Assembly: GCA_051530055.1 (NCBI GenBank)
Contig: CM121341.1
Coordinates: forward strand, 13,268,001-13,332,000
Reading direction: 5' to 3'
Source of the DNA: Neoechinorhynchus agilis
Taxonomy: Eukaryota; Acanthocephala
Length of the DNA stretch: 64,000 bases
The notes beneath the pieces are model-generated. The model was not told where the DNA came from, made no database searches, and was given only the letters and a program-made list of their open reading frames with translations. Position numbers and translations under genes: made by a program. Below are positions 22,927 to 34,682 of the stretch, piece by piece (within the stretch, counting starts at the first letter, position 1; every line of letters begins with the position of its first letter).

Positions 22927-24141
22927 ATGGTAGGAATGGGAAGACTGCCATTAAAAGAAATATCGTGGACATTTCGCACTGTTGTATCTATAACAGCCAG
23001 CAGGCGTTTTCTTAGTTCTATTTCACGGGTAGATTTCCTGTGCCAACAACAAACAAAGTCTACAGAAGTAGCTGCTGGACCAAAATCAAATCGAATAGTC
23101 CGAGCTTTGGCTGCTCTTCGTCCAGCTGAGCCACTAAAGCCGGTAAATATCTATCGACGAGATCCCGATGAAGATGACGCCGTTATCGAGATCGATTACT
23201 GCGGGATTTGCCATTTTGATATTCACAATGCAAAAAACGACTACAAAATGACACAATTTCCAGTTGTTCCGGGACACGAGATCGTCGGTCGGGTAATCGA
23301 ACGTGGCAGCAATGTCTCCGATTTCGCAATTGGCGATAAGGTAGCCGTTGGAACCTACGTCGATACCTGCCGAGAGTGCCGAATGTGCATAGCAGGGAGC
23401 GAGGAATACTGCAATAAACCCGGCGGGCTCATTATGACTTACAACAGTCCATATAAAAAAGACAAACGAAAGTGTACTTTGGGCGGATATAGCAGGCAGA
23501 TCGTCGTGGATAAAAATTACATATTTCATTTACCGGAAAATCTTCCACCTGAACGAGCCGCTCCTCTACCTTGTGCCGGAATCACTGTTTACATGCCGCT
23601 TAAGCGTTACAATGTTCGTAAAGGTTCCGAAGTTGCTGTAGCGGGTCTCGGAGGCCTCGGTCACATGGCGTTAAAACTTTCGGTAGCCATGGGTGCTCGA
23701 TGTACGGTTTTAAGTCGGACTGATAAGAAAAAGGAGATGGCAACGAAGATGGGCGTTCATGAATTTGTAGTAACGTCTGACAAATCAAAGCTTGCGTCCT
23801 ATAAAAGACGATTCGACGTAATTGTCGATTCAATCAGTATGTACCATGACATAGACGAGCTACTTGGTCTTTTGAACGTAGGCGGAAGTTTAGTGTTGGT
23901 TGGATTGCCTCCTGAGCAGTATAAATTCTCCGCACGGTCTGTTGTACGAACAAGATCCTTTATAACAGGATCGACAATGGGATCCTTGAAGGATATCCGG
24001 GAAATGTTTGAGCTTTGCTCGAAGCATGGAATCACCTGCGAAGTAGAGGTTATAAGACCCGATCAAGTCAATGAGGCGTACGAGAGGGTTCTTAAAGGTG
24101 ATGTTCAGTTCAGATTCGTGATGGATATGAGCAAGCTTTGA
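22927..24141 (+). CDS. Zinc alcohol dehydrogenase, CAD/YahK type, copy 1
   Basis: NADP-dependent medium-chain dehydrogenase acting on alcohols/aldehydes, 404 residues from the ATG at 22,927, no intron. An N-terminal extension rich in Arg and Ser (RTVVSITASRRFLSSISR) may be a mitochondrial presequence. Catalytic zinc ligands are C95, the GHE motif, and the Cys in PCAGIT; four structural-zinc cysteines lie in TCRECRMCIAGSEEYC. The Rossmann motif is GLGGLG, followed by LSRTDKKK, the Ser/Arg signature of NADP preference. Odd feature: the proton-relay position after the first ligand reads CHFD instead of CHSD/CHTD, so activity may be altered. The substrate loop (YKKDKRKCTLGG) also differs from copy 2 (YWKDAEVPTLGG). 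AATAAA-like sequence lies about 110 bp downstream. Confidence 0.9.
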   Translation: MVGMGRLPLKEISWTFRTVVSITASRRFLSSISRVDFLCQQQTKSTEVAAGPKSNRIVRALAALRPAEPLKPVNIYRRDPDEDDAVIEIDYCGICHFDIHNAKNDYKMTQFPVVPGHEIVGRVIERGSNVSDFAIGDKVAVGTYVDTCRECRMCIAGSEEYCNKPGGLIMTYNSPYKKDKRKCTLGGYSRQIVVDKNYIFHLPENLPPERAAPLPCAGITVYMPLKRYNVRKGSEVAVAGLGGLGHMALKLSVAMGARCTVLSRTDKKKEMATKMGVHEFVVTSDKSKLASYKRRFDVIVDSISMYHDIDELLGLLNVGGSLVLVGLPPEQYKFSARSVVRTRSFITGSTMGSLKDIREMFELCSKHGITCEVEVIRPDQVNEAYERVLKGDVQFRFVMDMSKL

Positions 24142-24417
24142 TGTTTGTTATTCCAGAGACCCGAATATATTTCGGTTTGGTAGTTTGCAGGATGGACATT
24201 TTCTGAAGTGTCAAAATAATTGTTGCTACTTTGGCATGTCTCCTTTATATCAAAATAAAATAATTCAATGATAGCTAATAATGCCATCAGATACTTATGT
24301 ATTGATGATAAATTCATAAATATAAACGGTTTTGCAAAAACTGCACTTATGATCAACAATTTTCTTCATTTCGTCCATGTAGAAATGCGCAAACGTGGCC
24401 AAACGGTTTAAATGGAT

Positions 24418-24475
24418 GATTGCTGTGGCGGGTCTCGGAGGTGCAGTCACATGGCTTTGAAACTTTCAGCAGAGT
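24418..24475 (+). pseudogene. Fragment of a third alcohol dehydrogenase copy
   Basis: About 55 bp matching the Rossmann region of the two intact genes: ATTGCTGTGGCGGGTCTCGG, then a short deletion, then TCACATGGC.TT.AAACTTTC. Both sides are unrelated to the gene. It lies 280 bp downstream of copy 1, so the locus once held, or received part of, another copy. Confidence 0.7.
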
Positions 24476-24479
24476 TTTT

Positions 24480-25440
24480 CAGAGACGAAAACAACGCCCA
24501 TGTTCGTATTTATGATATGAAGATATCCGTTCATTTAGGCATAGTTTCAAGTGAACGCGCGTCTAATTTAGACTTCATGTTCTATTTCCATTAAAATGCT
24601 TATCATGTCTTCATGTTTCATAGTGTTCTTATTTTCTGTCGAAATCTACGCATGATATAGATTGGAAAACACTATAACTAAGCGAATTGGCCGGGACCGC
24701 ATATTCCGTGAAATGATAGTTTTGCAAGCTTGGCGAATGAGACGAAACGAATTGCAAATGAGTAATGCCACGAGCCTAAATCACATTATCTGAGTACGAT
24801 GAAATGTTTGAGAAGATAAAGGAAATCATAGAGAATTATCGTCGGAGTGAATTCTATTCGAGTTTGGCGATGTATTCCCTCCGGATTCTTGTTGCTGTTG
24901 ATCATTTATTCAAAATATTTCGTAAGCTTTCTGCTCTCCTCTTCAGTTATATTGCTTGTAAGTTTTTAAATATTCGAGTCTCCTGAAAACGTTGGTCAGC
25001 GGCGAATACCGTACCGTCCGTGGAAATGATAGTTTTAGGAATAAAACGAAAAGATATGCGGATGAGGACGCGAAAAACAAACGGATATAAGTGGTCTTTT
25101 ACGTAGACGATACTTTGGATGATTAGTTCGACGGAAACGGTACATCATCTGAGTAAAATGGAATAGTTAATCAATTAAAGAAAATAATCGCAAATGAGGA
25201 TTAGAAAACGTATATACGCCGCATTACTCTACAGAAATAACGAGATTTACCGTTGATTATGAAAATTTGTGAAAAACCTTAAAGAGCTCTTAAAGGTGTC
25301 TTGTTGATTCCTAATTGGAAAACGGTTCAATTATTTTTGGTGATTGTATCCATCGATGGTACCAATAAATAATTTGGAATTCATTCAGTTTTCAGAGGTA
25401 CACAGAAATCTTTACGGATCTAAATAAAAATAAAACGTCG
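24480..25440. other. Intergenic, decayed repeat-like sequence
   Basis: No gene. A segment at 24,795-24,840 (TACGATGAAATGTTTGAGAA) resembles 21,309-21,350 (TACGATGAAATATTCGAGAA), hinting at a small duplicated block. Both lie near the dehydrogenase locus. Otherwise AT-rich with nothing recognised. Confidence 0.4.
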
Positions 25441-25499
25441 GATTTCAATTGGAGAAGCAGAAGTGGTCGATAATAGATGAATTTATTTCCACACATAAA

Positions 25500-28400
25500 A
25501 CAAAAATGAACATCGTCCAAAGGAAGACACAATGCTTCGCGCTGATCACCAACTTTAACTTCGTAATTTTGATATGAATTTCAAAAATAAGAAAAAATCG
25601 TGAAAGTTCTTATAAACATACATGAAATTCCTTAAAAGGAAAAATCGTGCTTATGTAGCAGATAATTTTATTGTCGGGTTGAGAAAGGTATTATCTATTT
25701 TCTAATATTTTTTGATAAAATGTCAACGCGGAAACAACTTTTGTAACTCGATCACATCGATAAATCCATCTTTTAGGGTTAAAAAACAAGAAGCAAAATC
25801 CTAAAATACCAATAAACAATTTCTAAATATAATAAAGGACATCGTTTAAACAAGAAGCGATGTATCGCACTGTTTACTAAATTTAACTATGCAATTTCGA
25901 TATTTATTTTAGAAATAAGAAAAAAACGAAGCGCGTTCTCGATAAATCCCGCTTCTGAAGTACAACGAAACTGCGTAAAACACTAAAATAGAAATAATTT
26001 CTTTCCACGGATAAAAAAAGGAAGATCGTCCAAACAAGAAGCGATGTATCGCACTCATTACAAAATTTAACCTTGTAATTTCGATACTTATTTTCAAAAT
26101 AAGAAAAAAAACGAAGCGCGTTCTCGACAAATCCCGCTTCTGAAGAACAACGAAACTGCGTAAAACACTAAAATAGAAATAATCTCTATCCGCAGATAAA
26201 AAAAGAACATCGTCCAAACAAGAAGCGATGTATCGACCTGATTACAAAATTTAACTTTGTAATTTCGATACTTATTTTCAAATAAGGAACAAACGAAGCG
26301 CGTTCTCGATAAATCCCGCTTCTTAAGTACAACGAAACTGCGTAAAGTACTAAAATAGAAATAATTCATTTCCAAAGATAAAAAAGAACATCGTCCAAAC
26401 AAGAAGCGATGTATCGCACTGATTACAAAATTTAACTTTGTAATTTCGATACTTATTTTAAAACTAAGAAAAAAACGAAGCGCGTTCTCGATAAATCCAG
26501 CTTCTGAAGTGCAACGAAACTGCGTAAAAGACTAAAATAGAAATAATTTCTTTCCACTGATAAAAACGAACATCGTCAAAAGCAACAAGCGATGTATCGC
26601 ACTGATTACAAAATTAAAAGCTTGCAATTTCGATACTTATTTTAAAAATGAGAAAAAACGAAGCGCGTTCTCGAATAAACCCCGCTTCTAAAGAACAACG
26701 AAACTGAGTAAAACACTAAAATAGAAATAATTTCTTTCCACAGATAGAAAAACGAACTTCGTCCAAACAAGTAGCGATGTATCGAACTTATTAAAAAATT
26801 TAACTTTGTAATTTCGATACTTATTTTAAAACTAAGAAAAAAACGAAGCGCGTTCTCGATAAATCCAGCTTCTGAAGTGCAACGAAACTGCGTAAAACAC
26901 TAAAATAGAAACAATTTCTTTCCACTGATAAAAACGAACATCGTCAAAAGCAACAAGCGATGTATCGCACTGATTACAAAATTAAAAGCTTGAAATTTCG
27001 ATACTTATTTTAAAAATGAGAAAAAACGAAGCGCGTTCTCGAATAAACCCCGCTTCTAAAGAACAACGAAACTGAGTAAAACACTAAAATAGAAATAATT
27101 TCTTTCCACAGATAGAAAAACGAACTTCGTCCAAACAAGAAGCGATGTATCGAACTTATTAAAAAATTTAACTTTGTAATTTCGATACTTATTTTAAAAT
27201 AAGGAAAAAACGAAGCGCGTTCTCGAAAAATCCCGCTTCTGAAGTACAACGAAACTGCGTAAAACACTAAAATAGAAATAATTTCTTTCAACAGATAAAA
27301 AACGAACATCGTCCAAACAAGAAGCGATGTATCGCAATGATTACAAAATTTAACTTTGTAATTTCGATACTTATTTTAAAATCAGGAAAAAACGACGCGC
27401 ATTCTCAATAAATTACGCTTCTGAAGAACAACGAAACTGCGTAAAAGAATAAAATAGAAATAATTTCTTTCAACAGATAAAAACGAATATCGTCCAAACA
27501 AGAAGCGATGTATCGCACTGATTACAGAATTTAACTTTGTAGTTTCGATACTTATTTTAAAATAAGGAAAAAACGAAGCGCGTTCTCGATAAATCCCGCT
27601 TCTGAAGTACAACGAAACTACGTAAAACACTAAAATAGAAATAATTTCTTTCAAAGGATAAAAAACGAACATCGTCAAAAGAAAGAAGCGATTTATCGAA
27701 CTGATTACAAAATTTCACTTTGTAATTTCGATACTTATTTTCAAAGTTAGAAAAAACGAAGCGCGTTCTCGATAAATCCCGCTTCTGAAGTACAACGAAA
27801 CTGCGTAAAACACTAAAATATATATAAGTTCTTTCTTATAAATAACGAACACCGTAAAAAGCAAGGAGCGATGTATCGTACTCATTACAAAATTTAACTT
27901 TGTAATTTCGATACTTATTTTCAAAATAAGAAAAAACGAAGCGCGTTCTCGACAAATCCCGCTTCTGAAGTACAACGAAACTGCGTAAAACACTAAAATA
28001 TAAATAATTTCGTTCAACAGAATAAAAACGAACATCATTAAAAGCAAGAAGCGATGTATCGCACTGATTACAAAATTTAACTTTGTAATTTCGATACTTA
28101 TTTTAAAATAAAGAAAAAAAGGATGCGCGTTCTCAAAAAATACCGCTTCTGAAGTACAACGAAACTGCGTAAAACACTAAAATATAAATAATTTCGTTTA
28201 ACAGATAAAAAAACGGTCGTCGTCAAAACAAGAAGCGATGTATCGCACTTATCACAAAATTTAACTTTGTAATTTCGATACTAATTTTCAAAATAAGAAA
28301 AAAACGGAGCGCGTTCTCGATAAATCCAGCTTCTGAAGTGCAACGAAACTGCGTAAAACACTAAAATATAAATAATTTCTTTCCACTGATAAAAGCGAAC

Positions 28401-31290
28401 ATCGTCAAAAGCAAGAAGCGATGTATCGCACGGATTGCAAAATTTAACTTTGTTATTTTTATACTTATTTTCAAAATAAGAACAAAACGAAGCGCATTCT
28501 CGATAAATACCGCTTCTGAAGTACAACGAAACTGCGTAGAACACTAAAATAGAAATAATTCCTTTCAACAGATAAAAAACGAACATCGCCCAAATAAGAA
28601 GCGATGTATCGCACTGATCACAAAATTTAACTTTGTAATTTTTATACTTATTTTCAAAATAAGAAAAAAACGAAGCGCGTTCTCGATAAATCCCGCTTCT
28701 GAAGTACAACGAAACTGCGTCAAAAACCAAATTAAAAATAATTTCTTTCCACAGATAAAAAACGAACATCGTCAAAACAAGAAACGATGTATCGCACTGA
28801 TTAAAAAATTTAACTTTGTAATTTTGTTACTTGTTTTCAAAATTAGAAAAAAACGAAGCGCGTTCTCGACAAATCCCGCTTCTGAAGTACAAAGAAACTG
28901 CGTAAAAGAATAAAATAGAAATAATTTCTTTCAACAGATAAAAACGAATATCGTCCAAACAAGAAGCGATGTATCGCACTGATTACAGAATTTAACTTTG
29001 TAGTTTCGATACTTATTTTAAAACTAAGAAAAAAACGAAGCGCGTTCTCGATAAATCCAGCTTCTGAAGTGCAACGAAACTGCGTAAAACACTACAATAG
29101 AAATAATTTCTTTCCATGGATAAAAAACGAAGACGTCTAAACAAGAAGCGATCTATCGCAATCATTACAAATTTTTTTTTTGTTTTTTTGGGGTTTGTTA
29201 TTTTACTTTTTAATTTCGATACTTATTTCAAAAATAAGAAAAAACCAAGCGCGTTCTCGATAAATCCCGCTTCCGAAGCACAAGAAAACTGCGTAAAACA
29301 CTGAAATAGAAATAATTTCTTCCAACAGATAAAAACGAACATCGTCAAAAGAAAGAAGCGATTTATCGCACTGATTACAAAATTTCACTTTGTAATTTCG
29401 ATACTTATTTTCAAAGTAAGAAAAAAACGAAGCGCGTTCTCGATAAATCCCGCTTCTGAAGTAGAACGAAACTGCGTAAAACACTAAAATATACATAAGT
29501 TCTTTCTTCTTATAAATAACGAACACCGTAAAAAGTAAGAAGCGATGTATCGCACTGATTACAAAATTTAACTTTGTAATTTTTATACTTATTTTCAAAA
29601 TAAGAACAAAACGAAGCGCGTTCTCAATAAATCCCGCTTCTGAAGTACAACGAAACTGCGTCAAAAACCAAATTAAAAATAATTTCTTTCCACAGATAAA
29701 AAACGAACATCGTCAAAACAAGAAACGATGTATCGCACTGATTAAAAAATTTAACTTTGTATTTTTGTTACTTGTTTTCAAAATTAGAAAAAAACGAAGC
29801 GCGTTCTCGACAAATCCCGCTTCTGAAGTACAACGAAACTGCGTAAAACACTAAAATAGAAATAATTCCTTTCAACAGATAAAAAACGAACATCGTCCAA
29901 ATAAGAAGCGATGTATCGCACTGATCACAAAATTTAACTTTGTAATTTTTATACTTATTTTCAAAATAAGAAAAAAACGAAGCGCGTTCTCGATAAATCC
30001 CGCTTCTGAAGTACAACGAAACTGCGTCAAAAACCAAATTAAAAATAATTTCTTTCCACAGATAAAAAACGAACATCGTCAAAACAAGAAACGATGTATC
30101 GCACTGATTAAAAAATTTAACTTTGTAATTTTGTTACTTGTTTTCAAAATTAGAAAAAAACGAAGCGCGTTCTCGACAAATCCCGCTTCTGAAGTACAAC
30201 GAAACTGCGTTAAACACTAAAATAGAAATAATTTCTTTCAACAGATAAAAAACGAACATCTTCCAAATAAGAGGCGATGTATCGAACTGATCACAAAATT
30301 TAACTTTGTAATTTTTATACTTATTTTCAAAATAAGAAAAAATCGATGAGCGTTCTCGACAAATACCGCTTCTGAAGTACGACGAAACTGCGTAAAACAC
30401 TAAAATAGAAATAATTTCTTTCCACTGATAAAAACGAACATCGTCAAAATCAAGAAGCGATGTATCGCACTGATTGCAAAATTTAACTTTGTAATTTTTA
30501 CACTTTTTTTAAAAATAAGAAAAAAACGAAGCGCGTTCTCGATAAATCCCGCTTCTGAGGTACAACGAAACTGCGTTAAAAACCAAAATAGAAATAATTT
30601 CTTTCAACAGATAAAAAACGAACATCCTCGAAACACGAAGCGATGTATCACACTGATTACAAAATTTAACTTTGTAATTTCGATACTTATTTTCAAATTA
30701 AGAAAAAAACGAAGCGCGTTCTCGATAAATCCCGCTTCTGAAGTACAACGAAACTGCGTTAAACAGTAAAATAGAAATAATTTCTTTCCACTGATAAAAA
30801 ACGAACATCGTCAAATGCAAGAAGCGATGTATCGAACTGATTACAAAATTTAACTTTTTAATTTCGATACTTATTTTAAAAATAAGAAAAAAACGAAGCG
30901 CGTTCTCAATAAATCCCGCTTTTGAAGTAGAACGAAACTGCGTAAACACTAAAATAGAAATAAGTTCTTTCCACAGATAAAAAACGAACATCGTCCAAGC
31001 AAGAAGCGTTGTATCGCACTGATTACAAAATTTAACTTTGTAATTTCGATACTTATTTTCAAAATAAGAAAAAAACGAAGCGCGTTCTGGATAAATCCCG
31101 CTTCTGAAATACAACGAAACTGCGTAAAACACTAAAATAGAAATAATTTCTTTCCACAGATAAAAAACGAACATCGTCCAAACAAGAAGCGATGTATCGC
31201 ACTGATTACAAAATTTAACTTTGTAATTTTGATACTTATTTTCAAAGTAAGAAAAAACGAAGCGCGTTCACATAAACATGCTTGAAAATC
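25500..31290. repeat. Satellite of about 31 monomers of roughly 183 bp
   Basis: The landmark GAAGCGCGTTCTCGA recurs every 178-185 bp from 25,931 onward (26,116; 26,298; 26,480; 26,663; 26,848; 27,031; 27,215 and so on). Each monomer has the blocks CGCTTCTGAAGTACAACGAA, AAACACTAAAATAGAAATAA, AACGAACATCGTC and GCGATGTATCGCAC, then ATTACAAAATTTAACTTTGTAAT. The last two contain dyads (GCGAT-GT-ATCGC; ATTACAAA-7nt-TTTGTAAT). Local dimers are visible: the pair at 26,460-26,828 is repeated at 26,828-27,200, and blocks near 28,480-28,850 recur at 29,580-30,150. Degenerate monomers fringe both sides (25,440-25,650 and about 31,400-31,470). Confidence 0.95.
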
Positions 31291-31479
31291 TTTAGAATAA
31301 AAAATTGTATTTTTGTATCGGTAATTTTTCTATTGCTTTATTAAAAAAGTTCTGTCTTCTTTTATAGACATATTTTAGTAGATCAACGTGGTTGCAACTT
31401 TGATAACTCGTTCAGATCGAGAAATCCCGCTTCTGAAGTGGAACGAAAAGGCGTAAAGCACTACACACTTCTTATAGCT

Positions 31480-33140
31480 TTCTCTCACACTACAGAGGTC
31501 GCTTTGCCAGCTTGTCCTCAAAAATCAAACTTCATCCGATCGTCTTAGGTCCTCCATCGCACTATCTTTCCATCTTTTTTCGGCCTTCCCCGTTTCATCT
31601 TCCCCTTGACCTCAGTGCGTCCGGCGCTCTTTATGCAATCGTCTTCTGCTCGTTAATCGACATGATGGAACCATCGCATTCTTCTTTTGGCTATCACTTC
31701 CTGCACCGGCTCGACGTCGAACATTTTTCTAATCTCGGCATTGGGCTTTTTATCTCTGCGTGTTACTCTAGCTGACCATCTCAGCATCTTCATTTCATTT
31801 ACAATCAATCTCTGTACGTCCTCCTATTTTGTAGCCCAAATCTCCGCTGCGTATACCATTACATGTCGTACCACTGCTTTGTACACGCGCCCTTTGAGCT
31901 TGTTCAGGAGACGTATATCGCACAGGATGCCCGTTACTCTTTTTCAGTTATTCCACCGACATTGTACCCTCTGCCCAATTTCAGGTGCAAGTTCACAGGG
32001 CACGTTAACTCCCTGCATGCCTACTTCGCTTGGTCCCATATCGTTTTGCTCCTGCTAATTTTCAGGCCGTTGCTTTCTAAGCACTGTCGCCAACTCTCCA
32101 ACATTTTCTCGAGTGTCACCGAGTCCCTTGCCGTGAGCAGCAGATCATCTGCAAATAATATCGTCCAGGGCGCGTTCATCTCTGTATTTCCTAGGGCATC
32201 GATGACTGTCGCGAACAAGAATGGGCTAAGCACTGAACCTTGATGTAGACCAATGGACACCTGAAAATAATCTGTCCTTCCTTTTTGACATCGCACGCTG
32301 GTGTAACACTTTTCATACATCGTTTTGATCGTGATCACATAATGCTCTGGACAGTTTCTCTTGCCCAAGCAGGCCCAAATCAAGTCTCGGAACACGGTGT
32401 CATATGCTTTCTCCTGGTCGATGAAGACACTATGCAACGAACGATGCTTCTCATTAAATTTTTCATACAGCTGTCTTAGCACGAAGATCACGTCGATTGT
32501 GCTTCTACCTGGCATAAAGCCGCGTTGGTATTCACTGATTTGGATATCCTCCCTAATCCTATTGTCAACCATCCGCTCCCACAATTTCATTGTGTGGGAC
32601 ATCAGCTTGATGCCACGCTAATTGCTACACTGCAAAATATTTCCTTTACCCTTAAAAATCGGCACAAGTATGCTTCTTTGCCATGCTGACGGAATCGTTT
32701 GCTTTGCATCTGTCTTTCGAAAAAGTTTAGTAAGCAGTTTGACTTCGAATGCGTCCAAACATTTCCATAACTCAATCGGGATGTTATCTGGACCGGTACT
32801 CTTTCTTACCAATCTTCATCTTTCTGATCTTCGATGCGACGTCATTGCAAGAATACGGTCTAGCCATATTGATATTCAGCTGTGCTTGTTAAATAGGCAA
32901 TCTTTCATTCTCTGTGTTCAGGCGGGATCTGAAGTACTCCTTCCATCTGTTCAAAATATCGTTGTTTTGATCGAGCATACTACCCTCACTGTCGTTGATC
33001 ATTTTGTGCCGTACGATGTCCCTTGACCTCATCCAACAGTTTTACACCCTCAGCGTTTGTGTCCACCATGGATTCGCTCGTATCACTCTCTCGGATTTAA
33101 ACTCGACCGGAGGCCAGCGGCTTCGCATTTGATGCTAAGT
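31480..33140 (-). mobile_element. RTE-clade LINE, 5'-truncated reverse transcriptase
   Basis: Reading the minus strand: RDIVRHKMINDSEG, then KSTGPDNIPIELWKCLD, YQRGFMPGRSTIDVIFVLRQ, HSVFIDQEKAYDTVFRDLIW, LHQGSVLSPFLFATVIDAL, ILFADDLLLTA and the C-terminal block KMLRWSARVTRRD. These are RTE-type blocks. The endonuclease is missing. A stop interrupts the frame near 32,608 and others occur toward the 3' end, so the copy is dead. Its 3' end abuts the degenerate right edge of the satellite. Confidence 0.85.
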
Positions 33141-34670
33141 GTAAATTAAATCAATAAAAATATTGTATTATTTTAAAGAAACTTGCGACAATTCGATTAA
33201 TGAAAGTTGTCCTTCTTGGTACTCTGAGTTTTTGTGGTGACTAAGTTAGCCCATGGACTTCGCACTATTGAACATCATCACAGTTTGTTTAAAATCTGCG
33301 GATTTCACTGATTTTTAAGGTACGAAGAGATCATTTTCTACGACATGATTTTATTAAGATTTTTATGACAGCTATCGGAATTAAAAGCACGAAGTTACGT
33401 GAGCCAATTGGATGTTTCCTGATCAAGTAATTCAATAAAATAACCAATATTTATTTGTGTATTGAGTTCTGAAAACAATGCGATGCTGATGGTTTCTGGT
33501 GGGATGCTGTGCTAGTTTGATTAATGATGACTCAGTAGAAACCTCAAATATTTAAATGTCATTTTACGACACAACGAAAACAAAGGGTTTCTTAAATAAT
33601 GAAGATTAGCAAAAGTTACGATGATGCGACCTTCTACACGAACATCCATGATTCCTTTGGTTCATTGAAGGAATAATCCGTGTAATTTTATCAGCTCGTC
33701 CAGTGCATCGATTGATGTGTGAAATAACCAACGATGAAAAGTTGTTCACTTATTTGAGAATGAAAGCCGTTTTTAGTTTCTGCGGAATTAATTAAAGCAG
33801 TCTTATTGCGCAGTTTAATTTCTCACAGAAATCGTTTTTGTTCATTCGCAACATCTACTAAAAATTATTATTCCGTACAGACTAGATATCGACAACAAAA
33901 ACGCTTTTATTGGCTACAATCGAATTGCATAAGAACTTTTATTGAGATGCGGTGATTATAATCCCGGATAGCGCGATAGCGACAGCCGAGGAAGGAGAGA
34001 AGCTCCAATTTTGCGGACGGTGGTGATTGCACGTTTTGTACTTAATTATTCTAAGACTTTTTAAATCAAAGTAAAAAAGCGAAAAAATATCTTTTATTGA
34101 ATTGAAAGATTTCGCGAGGAAGCCTCACTTTATCAGTCATTGTTTGCAAGTTTTCCAAAAGTGTAGCGAAATATCTCTCAATTCAATAAAATATTTATAT
34201 CCGGGATTTTTACGATTACATCTCCAATTCTAGTATCTTGAATGATTTTCTAATGATTAAAACCCTTTATCTTGGCTCTATGGAAAAAATTCGGTTGCTG
34301 ACTAAAGTTTTTGAATTTTGTTTGCTTGAATCTCGAAGTCAAAACATATTTGCTGTCGTCTTAATGTTGTAGCATTCGTTTGTTGAAAGTTTGATGTGCA
34401 TTGCAAGGACTTGCTCAATCCGTCACCTCGATTTACTCATTAAAAGCGCAATGGATAGATATTTAGGGTTGGTTTTGTGATCGTAGAATAAAAATGCGCG
34501 ACGGAAATCAGTTATTTACGATAAAACAATTTGAAGGGCGGTGACCTATTTAACGGAAAAACTTCTGATTTGCAGCACAAATAAAATCTTGAATGGTTTC
34601 ATAATTGAACTCTAATCTGTTTTTATAATTTTGCCGCCATGCAACTGATTCCATTACTTTATACGCTTGC
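33141..34670. other. Intergenic with a small PLE-like foldback
   Basis: No gene. At 34,084-34,197 two arms (ATTGAATTGAAAGATTTCGC and GCGAAATATCTCTCAATTCA) form an inverted repeat of about 32 bp with a 50-bp loop. GAAATATC followed by AATAAA is the mark shared by the PLE terminal repeats in this window. The rest is AT-rich and featureless. GCTTGCAG ending near 34,672 could be the acceptor before dehydrogenase copy 2. Confidence 0.5.
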
Positions 34671-34682
34671 AGATACAAGAAA

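Noticed and set aside
25909-31174. Long minus-strand open frames (up to 164 codons) repeating FYAVSLYFRSGIYRERASFF
   Set aside because: They are satellite monomers read through. Monomers near 183 bp are a multiple of three, so a stop-free frame repeats by chance; frame breaks occur wherever monomer length deviates.
26460-31290. Hammerhead-like core in the 183-bp satellite (CTGAAGTACAACGAAAC)
   Set aside because: CTGAAGT lacks the required final A of the CTGANGA core, and there is no stem II between it and GAAA.
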